Shown piece by piece: positions 53,154 through 64,000 of a stretch of DNA of 64,000 nucleotides. A program made the position numbers and the translations under genes. The DNA comes from Deinandra increscens subsp. villosa (taxonomy: Eukaryota > Streptophyta > Magnoliopsida > Asterales > Asteraceae), in the NCBI GenBank assembly GCA_039602395.1, contig JBCNJP010000006.1, forward strand, positions 52,107,502 to 52,171,501, read 5' to 3'. Numbering within the stretch: the stretch's first letter is position 1; each line of letters starts with the position of its first letter. Under the pieces are notes generated by a model that did no database searches, was not told the DNA's origin, and was given only the letters and a program-made list of their open reading frames with translations.

Positions 53154-56100
53154 TGTGACAACCCGTCCAAATCAGGTCAAACCTCTCTCCGTTGACTTTT
53201 GTTGACTTTTCATTATGTGATAATTACGTGATTTAATTGTTTAAATTACCTAATTAGTTGTAAATGAATAACTGATACGAAAAATTCGCGTTGAAAAACT
53301 GTGAATTATGAATGTTTTATATTATTAATGGAATTTTAATAATAAGAAATTAAATATAAAATTTGACATTTTATATTTTATCAAACCGTTATAAACTGAT
53401 AAAACGTTTTACGAACTTCAAACAAGTGTTACGTTGTCAAGACTTAGCCGAATTCCAAACCATTTAGCCAATTGGGCCCGGTAAGCCCATTAAGCCTAAA
53501 AATGTCCGGATCGACCCAAAAACTTAACCCAAGGTTCGTCTCGACTAACCGAGTAAAACCCCCAAACCAGAAACCCGACCCACGGCCCAGAAGGCCTTGG
53601 GCCTAAACCGGCCCAAACCGAGAACCGACCCGCTTGCAGCCCAACCCGACTGGGCTTCGGCCCAGCCCTCTCCTCAAACCGAATGGGCTACGGCCCATTC
53701 TCTCTTTTAAAAACCAATTGGGCTTCGGCCCAATGATAAACAAATTACAATTTGTTTTAAGCCCACTAAGTTTTGTAAGTTTTATAAAACCAACTCAACT
53801 ATTTAACCCTTTAATATTTTTATAAAACTTGATCAACAACGTTTATAAAAATAAGAATCACCATTCAATTGGATTAATTATAATTGGATTATATTTTAAA
53901 AAGTTATAATTTTTATAAACTCCTAAACACCATTTATTTTATAAAAGCATTAAAACTTTTATAAAACACATGAGGATTTATAAAAATAATCACCCAACTC
54001 TTGGATTAAGCTAGAGATGATAAGGGCTTGACAACACACTATTATACATTGGTTAATAACCTTAATCTTGGTTATAAAAAGGGAGACAAACCCCCCCATG
54101 TCTCCTTGCACCCAACACCACAAAAACCTCCAAGTCCCACACTCCTCTCCCTCCCTCCTCCTAACCGGCCGGCTGCCACTGCTGCCGCCGCCCCCAGCAC
54201 CGCCGGAACCACCATCAACCGCCGGAACCACCACCACCTTCTACCGATTTTCTCCTTCTTGCATTGTGAGTCTTTTAACTCACATTTCTATCCTCTTTTC
54301 ACCTCTTTGAACCCCTCAAGTCTTGACAACTAACCACCATAATCTAAACCTTTAATCTTTTATGTTGGAATGCTTGTGTTTGTTAAACAACTAACAAAAA
54401 CTCTCTTCTTTAACCCCCTTTCTTTCAAAGATCAAACACTTATTCTTGGTGCCTTTGAGGCTTAAAGATAGCCATGAAGTGTGGTGAAACACATTTGTGA
54501 AATCCTTGGAAAGTAACAAGTGTGCGCCAAGATCTTGTTTATGAAACCTTGGTTTCATAAGTTAGTTGTTTTAAAACAAACCTCCAAGCCTCTTCATATA
54601 AAATGTTAACTAACAAATCTATACATGTTTATATTTATTTGTCCGAACACAAATGTGTTAGTGATTGTTATTTATATTTCCTTGTCCTAACACAAATGTG
54701 TTAGTGATTGTATTTATTTTCTTGTCCTAACACAAATGTGTTAGTGATTGCATTTAAATATATATTTGGTCCCAACATATATATGTTGGTTGATTATTTG
54801 TTTATCCATGTTATATTATGTTAACTTATTTCATGAAATGATAATAAACCAACATATGAGCTAAGAATCATGGACTTATTTAAATAAAAGTTACATATGT
54901 AACCTATGACTAAAACAAAAAGAACATACTTTTTAAAATAAGTCAAGTAACATATTTAATGTGTTACTAATGATTAAATGATTTGACAAAAAGAATAAAA
55001 ATAGATGCTATAAGAATAATATTTATGTCAAATGATTAATTCGACATAAATACTTGGATTTATTACAAGTTTTAACCTTTCTTGAAACTTGCTAGAAAAG
55101 GACATTTTTATAAAAAGATTACATTTGAAAATAAATGTTTTCATAAAGGATTTTTATAAAATTAAACCAAGACAAATCATTGGTTTAAAAATACCTACAT
55201 GGACTTTTAATGTTACTTTGATAAAAACAAAGTATCCAAAAATGAACCAACGTTCGTTGGAGATTTTAAATAAAAGTCAAGTGTTATAAACCAAACGTTA
55301 TAAATCCAAGCGTCGTCATAAATATTCTTATCAACGTTTTCTATTAAAATATTTCATGAACTTGAAATATTAACTTACCTTTGAAAATGATTAAACGTTT
55401 AAAACTTTAAATGTTTTTCCTAAAGATTTATGTTTTATAAATAAAACAAACATTGATAATTATTTTTGACAAATAATTATCTACAAGGAACTTAGACTTT
55501 GTTTTATTCGCCAAATATTTGTTAATCGTAATTATTTAAAATAATTATAACTTGCAAGATTAGCAAATCGAATAAGTAATTATTTAATTAAAATAATTAT
55601 TCGAACTTGTGAAAATAATAATAAACATTATTATTTCTTTTTACTCAATGTTCAAGACTTGATTTAATTATTGAAAGATGATTATTTATTTATATTTATT
55701 GGACATAAATATAAATAACCATAAATGTATTTAATAAATAAATACAAGTTAACGAGTTTTCAATAATACAAACGGACTTAAAACGTCAAGACTTGACCGG
55801 TATCACTTGGGTGACTTATGTTACTCAAATGATCATAGACCTTATGCATATGTTATTTAATTATTTAGGGCGTTACGTGCTACCGTCCTTCACTGCTTAC
55901 TCTCCGATTATCTGCTAAATCTGTGAGTTTCACGGCCCCTTTTCCTTTTAACTGTTTTATACTTGGGGGAGAAATCATGAAAACTGATTAAATGCTTTTT
56001 ACTTAATATTATGGTTTATTGGTTAGCCGTATGACTACTTGTTCTCTTACTGATTGCCCAACTTGGTACATTATCGTTATAAACGTTTGTACAACCGAAA

Positions 56101-56750
56101 ATCCCATCATTAATTGATTTCAATTAGTTCTGTACGAAACGATAGCTAGTGAGTAGATCTATTTGGGTTGACAACCCTACCCTAACTGGTAGCTCCAGTT
56201 CTGACTCCGGATTGTCTGGGGGTACACGTCAGTTATTCTGCACTGTTTAACATCTCTGGGCAAGAGATGCCGGGTGGGTAAACCGTTAGTATTTGAAATC
56301 AAGGTTCAGGTGAGATCATACAACCACAACAATAAACCCTGATAATATTTAAGTATACCGAAACTGTTTTACGACTGTTTTACAACTGTTTAACTATCGA
56401 GTCCTAAACCTGTGAACCTCACCAACTTTATGTTGACCCGTTTTATATTCATGATTTCTTAGGTAATTGACAAGACTTTCTGAAGACATGCAAATGGGGC
56501 TTACAAACGCTATCGGACCTGTCCTTGGAGTCATAGTCCCGACTATCCAACTTAATCGTTTTAAGCTTTTAATAATCATTTAAGACTTATGTTTTAAAAT
56601 TGTAAGACATTAATGTTTCCACTACTCTTTCCGCTGCAATGAAATGAATTAATGTTTTATGAAGTTTTTAAATTATTAGAAGTGTTCTATGTATCCTCGA
56701 CTATGATTCCATTCTCGCTCACACCCGATTCCGTTGACCGGGGTGTGACA
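53154..56750 (+). mobile_element. Solo LTR of a chromovirus related to the one at 31155
   Basis: This is a single 3597-bp LTR, from TGTGACAACCCGTCC to GACCGGGGTGTGACA, flanked by the 5-bp duplication GGTAG (53149-53153 and 56751-56755). There is no internal sequence, so it arose by recombination between the two LTRs of a full element. It is clearly diverged from the complete element's LTRs but collinear with them. It retains the TGGGC-TTCG-GCCCA motifs (53650-53735) and the TATA box. Confidence 0.95.
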
Positions 56751-57214
56751 GGTAGGCACTTATTTTTTGTAGAGTGGAATAGGAGAAGACGATGACTACT
56801 CATTACGAACTAGGGTGGGAACGTGGAGAAGAGACGTAAAGTGAGTGGTAGAGTTATCGGTAGACTTGTTTTACCCTAAAAGAAACCATGGATATATGGG
56901 TCATATTTAGTTGGATTGTGGATAAGTGGGCTTAACTTAAATGGTGTAATGGTTTATAAATATACTTAATATATATATATATATATATATATCTTATTTG
57001 GTTTTAAACGGATAACCGAATAAACCGAATAAACCAAATAAAAACAAAACTCAAAACCATAACCGAACCATAAACCGAATTCACAATTCGGATACAGTTG
57101 AAAACCGAACCGTAAACCGAATTCACAATTCGGATTGGTTTATTTGGATATGGATACGGTTTGGTTTGTCGGTTTATTCGGATTTCGGTTATTTCTGCAC
57201 ACCCTAGGTACATA

Positions 57215-58647
57215 TGTAATAAAAATAACTTAGAAAGGGACTCACGGAGTGAGTGAGAGAAGAACCTCCCACTCGATCATCTTCGACTCGAACAAGTGAT
57301 GACAGTAATTGGTACGTTTCAAACGAAAAGATCGTACATCAGCCATGCACTTAACCGAATCACCAATTCAGAAGAAAACTGACCACTGTTCGAAAAATCC
57401 TCTGAAAGAGTCAAACCCATAACGTCTAGTTCACAAACTATATCTACCCCTCTATGTCCATTACACCAATACCAGGGGTATTTAGACTAACGTCATTAAA
57501 TTTACCCCTCCATGTCCACTATGACCTTTATATACATACTTTCTTTCTTTTAAAATTTATTTATTTTACTTTAAATATTATTTATTTTGTTTAATTAAAA
57601 AATATTCAATAAAAATTAGAAAAATTGGATTTTAATAATACGAGTTTTAACTCATTGGCCGATAATAATACAAATTTTGAATTTGACGTACAACAATACT
57701 ACTAATTAACCATTCCGATCTCTAGAATGATACACCGTTAGTTTTTCACTAGCGGTGTTAGTGGTTTGCTGATGTGGCATTTATTGTGTTTTTTTAACAA
57801 TTATTATAATAGAGGGACTGATTTTGCAATTTCTATAAAGATATATTCTACAAAAGAAAAAGAAAAAAACCCTTCGTCGATCCTCTTCTTCCTGCCTCCG
57901 TTCCCGTTCACCGGAACCCTAATCGCCATCGTTCTCGTTCACCGGGTTCGAGAGTCTGGGTTCAATCGGAGGATAAGGGGAACAAAGAGATCAACTCAAA
58001 CCTTCTTCGTTGACCTAGTCGGTTCAATCGCTGAGGTAAATTAAAACTTTAATAAATAATAGCAATTGTGTCGTTACAATGTTTCGTTTTTTACTTATTT
58101 TGTTTTCTTGAATAGTAGGAATGTGATTTCATTGGTTTTTTACCGACATTGTTTCTTGTTCTCGTTCTTTTTACGTCTTTTAACACATTAAAACATTTTT
58201 TCCTTTCGCGACAACGCTCAGGTCCTCAAAAACTAGATTGTTATACACTATACAAATAACCCGAAAACCGTATTATCAATCATTGTATATAAAGTTGGAT
58301 TTTTCACTAAAAGTTCAAATTATTATAACATTAAAAATATGGACAATGAACACTGTTTCATGGGCTGATACACCCAACTGCATGAACCAAATGGTAAAAA
58401 GAACAAACATAAACTCCAGCCAGAAACAGGCAGCAAGATTTGAACACAAATTCTACGAGACTTTGATAATGAATCCATACATAAGCTACAAGATTCGATC
58501 ACAAATCGCTTGCGAGGCAAGTTACCTCCTGAACAAAAATAATTAAATACGAATCGAAAACAAGCATGCCATGCATTACAGCCTTTAGCAATTGTACAAC
58601 ATGTCCAGGTATATAAATTAAGGTTTATCGAACTTAAATAAGAGAAG
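57215..58647. other. Intergenic region with an orphan 5'-UTR-like segment, no supported gene
   Basis: Between about 57870 and 58035 the + strand has a CT-rich leader with GGAACCCTAATCGCC and a plausible GAG|GTAAAT splice donor, like the first exon of a plant gene. No coding exons follow before the 3' end of the gene on the other strand. The sequence just before it (57630-57780) looks like a dispersed repeat. It may be a captured or broken promoter-exon fragment. Confidence 0.4.
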
Positions 58648-61600
58648 TCAGCTCTGATCATCCAGATTACTAGAATTTAGCCGTCTTAACCTTTGATCAA
58701 GTTCTGCCATTACCGCTGGTTCTTGTTTTTTCCTTTCCTTGGATATGTTTGTGCTCATAAACCCAAGTTTATCAAAGGCAACCTGCACACATAAGTACAT
58801 AAATATTATGTTATTTTTTCCTTAAATCAAGATACAAATGACTCAAACAGTAGGATTAAAACATCCATAGAGGGGAAACTTACTGTCAGTAGTTCATCAG
58901 GATCAAAGAGATGATGAGTGGTATTCTGTATTATATTGATTACATCCCCAACATGATTTGTCGTTAGCAACTCCTCTTCCTTCATCTGCAATAACAGTAG
59001 AACCACAAGACTTGTTACTTTTGCAAACTTATTAACTGCGACATTTTTTCAGAAAAGATTTGTAACACCTGGTTCTTTTATAAGATAATACTTCCAAAAT
59101 CCAACTTTTGAAGTGGTATAGTCAAACATGGTGTTGATGGATGAAGTATATAGTATTGAGTTGGGTATTACTGTCATTTGAACTTGATACTTTGGAAAAA
59201 TAAAATAAAATCAGGGTGAATTCGTCAACTCTCTGTGGTTTAACTGTGAAAACATAAAATGAACAACCATCTTGGTCAACTCTCTCATTTTCTTCGCATG
59301 CAGCTTTGACTTTTTAGTTCGTTAATCCAGGTACCAATTAGGCATTGTCAATACATGTTTATAGGCCATAACCGGGACCATGTAGGTGAGTTAGTGTCCC
59401 CAAACATACATCTTGATAGATAGGTTCGTTAGACATCATCAACCTACGAGGTAAGTGTTAGTTGCTTTACTAAAAGCAGCTAGATGCCAAAAATGTCATT
59501 TTGTGTTTTTCTTGTATTATATACTTTATATGGCTTTACATAAACCGTTGTTATACATGTTCATATAGCTTGTGTTCAATTACAAAGAATGTGAATGCTA
59601 ATTTGTAAGAGAGTGCTAGTTAACGTGTTCATTGCAGATTAATACTAAAATAATAGATCATATGGAAATAGGTGGATGTGATACGAAATAAACTCACAAT
59701 GCAAATGATAATCCTGATAACATCGCTACGGAAATTGCCATTTTCTAAAACACAAGTGTTACAAGTTTTCAAGGCTAACCAAACCTTTTGCTAAAAAAGT
59801 TGCAAATTTCATTTTTAATGACAAAGAAAGTGTAGATGTTACTCATAGACGTCTGTAGATAAAAACATAATTAAGTGTCTCACCTTGAATATAGCAAGAG
59901 CCATGTTAAGTAAGACCTTTGCGCCTTCATAAAAGAGAACATCCCAAACTCTCAAGGTTGTCTGCATAAGGTTTGTAGGAACAGAACTATTAGATATGCA
60001 TCACATGCATATATGTGTGGACGCATGGAAAAGGGGTGGGGAAGTAATCTTAACCTCTGAAGGCAAGCTCTTTGAAAAGAGGCAAAGAAACCACTCAGTG
60101 GCAACGAGGGAGACATCAAACTCGATAGCTTCTAAATGAGCATATATACTGCATTCCAAAATCCTCAAAGCTTAAAAGCTATCAATTTTATAACAATATA
60201 TAAATTATTGAATGCAAAAAGATATTACCTTGGACACTTCTTTTTTAAGAGATCTTTGAACACCCTTTGTTCTACATGACAGCCTGATAAGTTATTTGAA
60301 TAGCAATCATTGACTAATACATTTTCCAAAAGAACCGCCAACATCCAAAACGCGTCTTCTTCTGTTTTCATCACAAGTAACAATAATGCAGCAACATAAT
60401 TTAAACCCTGCATTAAATACATCTTGGTCACCGCAAACAAAGATTAAAAAAACTGAAAAAGGCTTAAACTTTTTATTTTTGTTCTAGTGTTTGATTTCTT
60501 GTTCCTACTACCTCAAGCTGGAGGTACTGGTCTCAAGCCATTCTCATACAAAAGTTCGATTTGGGATTTGCTTTACCTCCAAGGGGTCAAATGGGTTACG
60601 CTAAAAGATTTAACTACAAAGGCAATGGGTCAAATGGGTTGAGTGGGTCATACAGGCTGAAAGCCACCAGGAAATGTATTCAATTGCATAGGGTCTGTTT
60701 AGATTATATTGTAACAATATAGTTTTTGTAATTATAATTAGCACATAAATTATAAACAAACTTTACAAAACTGAATAAAAATGTTTGTAGATTTGCCCAA
60801 CCTGACCCACCAAATGTATTCACTTCTACTTTTATCCCTATTGTGATTTGCATACTCTTGTCCTTTTACCACTTTAATCTCTTACGTATTTAATTTGTGT
60901 CTAGAACATATTGTCCAAAACTTGAAATGGAAAAGTAGAAAAAATACAACATGTCTAAGACTTTAAAATCAGAAAAATCCAATCATCAAGTTCTGATTTT
61001 AATGAGATAGGATGACATTTAAACAGCACACAACAAAAATCCAAGAATTTTTTATACTTCTTATTCCCTCACATGTTAAAATATAAGGAAGATCAAAGAC
61101 CTTTATTAATTAACTCAATGAAGTTCCATGTTGATTTCTGTTACATACCTGACAATAACCAACATCAGAATCACGAAAAGAGTAACCAACAAGAACACGC
61201 CTCAGAGAAGCATGACCTTCAGGAGTGTCCAACCATGGATGACCAGGGAAAGTTCGTGGTAGGTCCTGCATAAATTTACAGCCAAAAAACAATTTCAGCT
61301 AGAGTGTATGGTATAAACCAATAATTAGTACTTGTGGCTTGATTACACTAAAGCTTAAAGTAAACAAATTGATGCGTCCGGATTCTAAAGAAATTATATT
61401 ACACTGCAACAAGAAGTGAATGGGTGATGTAAGAAAAAAAATGCATTCCTCTCTATTAATAAAAGTTTCAATATTGACTTCTCCTATTAGAATTCCCTTC
61501 AATAATAAGCTTAATCATGCAAAACGACCTTCACAAACTCCGAATCCAAACAGTTACTCCCAAGACAATAAATCAAAAAGGTACAAGGCATTCAGGATGC

Positions 61601-62181
61601 ATTCACATTCCAATATAAAACATTGCTACAAAAACAAAAAAGAGAAAAAAAAATGAGCCTAACCATATTGACATAACAAGAATAAAAGAACCCGTAGAAC
61701 TCACATGATCGATCTGCTTCGTAGCAGGGGTGACCTTACCCTCAACAGCTATTAGTAGATCATTATAATAGCTATCAGGCACGGTCGATTTCTTCTTAGC
61801 AGCTCCAGATAAAGAAAACCAAACTTTAGGTCTTAAAACTGGAGGTATCCCCTTTCTAATTAGCTTCTTGAGGGTGATAGCATTCACTAAAGCTGAAAAC
61901 TTTAGGGATGATTTAAGGGCAGATGTTACATGAGTCTGTAAATACCAATTTGCCCCTTTGCTAGCTTCTAATGCCCACCAAACCCTACCCTGTTCCCTCA
62001 CTTTCTCCCTCACCTCATTCAATATGTTTGCATCATCAACATTGCCTTCCACTGTAAACCCATAAAGATCTTGAAATTTTACAGTAATATTCGCCCTTCT
62101 GGCATGGATACTTGGTCTCAAAATGTGTATTTGAGATTGAATTTCAAGAGATAGATCCCTCTTGCTTTGAGTTCCAAACAT
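58648..62181 (-). CDS. TBC-domain Rab GTPase-activating protein, complete, seven exons
   Basis: The exons, in transcription order, are 62181-61705, 61265-61149, 60407-60229, 60148-60055, 59961-59884, 58985-58884 and 58782-58648. They total 1182 bp and encode 393 residues, with GT-AG borders and agreeing phases throughout. The TBC domain spans about residues 110-330: RKGIPPVLRPKVWFSLSG starts it, IDHDLPRTFPGHPWL supplies the arginine finger (IxxDxxR), and DVGYCQGLNYVAALLLL supplies the glutamine finger (YxQ). Later blocks include EDAFWMLAVLLEN, FDVSLVATEWFLCLFSKSLP and TTLRVWDVLFYEGAKVL. Both catalytic fingers are intact, so it should accelerate GTP hydrolysis by a Rab protein in membrane traffic. 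The target Rab cannot be told from the sequence. The C-terminus is short and charged (DQRLRRLNSSNLDDQS). Confidence 0.93.
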
Positions 62182-62760
62182 TTCTTATGAGAAAGTACAA
62201 CAATAACGGATCCGTAAAACAAACTCTGGGTAAAACCAATCAAGAAACCTACAAAAATCCTATCTTTATACAATAAAGAAGATCAAGAAAGCTCACATGG
62301 GCTAATTGAGTAGAATATTGGATCTAAAGATCAAATCTTTACCACCCATCTCCAAATGGGTGCCTGTGAAACCTTCAGTTTCTGCTATACAAACCACAAA
62401 TTATTGAAAAAATATATATATAACGAACAAGAATGAAATGAAAAAAGAGGGAGTTGGATTATTTCAAGATCAGATGAAAATTGAACTACATAATGAAAAT
62501 AAAAATCAAATTAAATATTGATCTTGATGAGTTGGGAACCCAAATCTATTTAGGGTAAGACGCGTTCCAGTTTGATTAATTGGGTTGTCTGAATTCGAAA
62601 ATTTAGGGAAGAACAAACTGGGAGTAGAAAGATTTTTTTTAAAGAGGGCCGCTCGCTAAGGTTGATTACTTCGTAGGAAGTAAGGTTGAATTGCTGGGGT
62701 CACGGATTCGAAGGGATTGGGTGGTGGTAGGTCATGTGGTAGGGTGGAGCACACTTTTCT
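62182..62760 (-). promoter_or_regulatory. 5' UTR and promoter region of the TBC gene
   Basis: This region upstream of the ATG at 62181 contains likely 5' UTR, possibly with a leader intron, and a moderately GC-rich stretch at 62640-62750. No definite TATA box or transcription start could be fixed. Confidence 0.45.
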
Positions 62761-64000
62761 TACAAATAATTTTTCAAAGTAACAAAAATTTAAATTTCAA
62801 TTTAAATTATATAATATGATAATATGGAATAGATAACGTTTAGATTTTGAATTTGTGGTTTTGTTGATTATTTCAGTATAGATGTGTTTATGAGCTTAAC
62901 TTCCAGAGATTTATATTTCTTAAAATGTGTTAAATACTGTATACCGTATACGATGAGTTTAATTATAAAACAGAGATTTTGTATACACCTTTAAAATCTA
63001 ATTTAACACCCTTGTACGTCACGTATAAGGGCTACACGTGTCGTATAGGTAAAAAAAAAATAGTATTATGTCATTCTCAGCTCTGTTAGTATGAGAGTTA
63101 GTCATTATACGCTGCTTATGGGGTTATACAAGACATATACCCGGGGAGGGGGGGCGGCGGATTTTTTTGTTGGTGATGAGAATTTTCCAGAGGGTATATG
63201 GCTCGTATAACAGCAAACTGGGACAAGAATTATATTTTTACTCTATATGTGGCGTATAGTCTTATAGGCGACGTATAGGAGTGTTATAATAAATTTATAG
63301 GCAAAAATATAGTAGGCGTCTTACAAAATATTAAATTTATAAAAGAAAAAAAAAGTCCGCTTAAAACTTTTTAAATGTTACATGCTTCTAAAATTTTACA
63401 CTTCTCAAGTATAAATGTGTATTTTTATATACATTGAAATTTATCAAGCAATTTTTATTTTGAAAGTTGTAAACTTTTAACCATTTACTTATAATATGTA
63501 TAGGTTATGTGTATGTACATATGATATGTATGTGAGTTACAATGAATAAGCATAGGTTATGTGTAGGTATATATACATTGCATTTTTATTATGTATATAC
63601 GATATGTATGTGAGTTACAATGTGTATAGGTTATGTGTATGTATATACCATTTGTATGTGAGTTACAATGAATAAGTAAAACTTATTCGTACTTTTCGAA
63701 TAAAAAAGAAAACTAGAATAAACATTGCACTTTTATTATTTTATTTTATTAAAATTAAAAAATAAATGATTGATTTTATACGGAATTTTTTTTTTAATAT
63801 TTAGTATTTTACGTAAAAATCTCTCTTACTAAGTTACTAGTATGCTCATTTATAACATGTTTGTAAAATTATGTTGATAAGATCGGTTAAAACTTTTTAA
63901 GACCAGAACAATTCTATTCAAGTTTTTATAAATAAGAAAATAGTTGATATTTTGACCCGAATGTGTTCATATTGTTAAAATATGTTGGTCAAATAAAAGT
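62761..64000. other. AT-rich intergenic DNA with short tandem repeats
   Basis: No gene is seen. Between 62940 and 63290 there are many CGTATA/TATACG and CGTATAGG motifs. A G-rich run occurs at 63141-63158. Confidence 0.6.
63485..63680 (+). repeat. Imperfect tandem repeat, about three copies
   Basis: A 50-70 bp unit containing ATAGGTTATGTGTATGTA and GATATGTATGTGAGTTACAA recurs three times with variable spacers. Confidence 0.75.

Larger units (their letters stand above)
52688..57206. mobile_element. hAT-like non-autonomous element, split by a solo LTR
   Basis: The termini are TAGGGGTGTTCA and, on the right, CTGCACACCCTA, with long subterminal stretches of CGGTTTATTCGG/CCGAATAAACCG-type repeats that mirror each other. 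The flanking octamers GGTATATA (52680-52687) and GGTACATA (57207-57214) match at seven of eight bases. Without the solo LTR it is about 0.92 kb and has no transposase. A small CCAAATACCTACAAC-type minisatellite lies at 52985-53078. Confidence 0.7.

Noticed and set aside
57766..58044. A 92-codon frame over the orphan leader
   Set aside because: It starts in a dispersed repeat and runs through an obvious 5'-UTR-like CT-rich stretch into a splice donor, so it has no protein-like character.

Overview
This window is from a flowering plant nuclear chromosome, very probably a eudicot. I favour the daisy family from the style of the LTR sequences, but that is recollection and was not tested. Three multi-exon plant genes with canonical GT-AG introns sit at the two ends. 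About 53 kb of nested transposable elements lies between them. There is no bacterial, organellar or CRISPR-like structure.

Left gene block (1-4.5 kb): the last exons of a fimbrin gene on the + strand converge on a complete five-exon ankyrin-BTB/POZ gene on the - strand (852-4043).

Helitron block (4550-45286): one minus-oriented Helitron appears to span this interval, swollen by later insertions. Its 3' end (a hairpin followed by CTAG) is at 4550. Its 5' end (TCTACC, read on the - strand) is at 45286, in the expected A|T target. A last-exon remnant of the PIF1-type helicase lies at 16724-16927. A single (TA)n tract near the 3' end took at least eight TA-targeting elements (4651-16608). Two of these are large: one holds a hAT insertion and 466-bp tandem repeats, and the other holds captured gene pieces, an 18-bp minisatellite and a Tourist-like MITE. 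The 5'-terminal 2 kb of the Helitron is repeated seven times in tandem (19048-45286). Each junction joins the exact Helitron 5' terminus to the arm of a small hairpin, and each unit carries an RRM exon captured from a chloroplast ribonucleoprotein gene. The seventh unit is split by a very young Ty3/gypsy chromovirus of the Tekay type (31155-44346, 5-bp target duplication). This element has an extra ORF upstream of gag, a probable 85-bp intron inside gag, and one in-frame stop in the protease region.

Right repeat block (45.6-57.2 kb): an old MITE-like element (45603-52185) contains a minus-oriented, nearly pristine gag-only LTR element (45796-51696) that encodes a 1038-residue double-zinc-knuckle Gag and no pol. 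A hAT-like element (52688-57206) contains a solo LTR (53154-56750) related to the chromovirus.

Right gene block (58.6-62.2 kb): a complete seven-exon TBC-domain RabGAP gene on the - strand, followed by AT-rich intergenic DNA. The cellular genes show no functional link to each other. Most of the structure here is a record of successive transposition, rolling-circle and recombination events.
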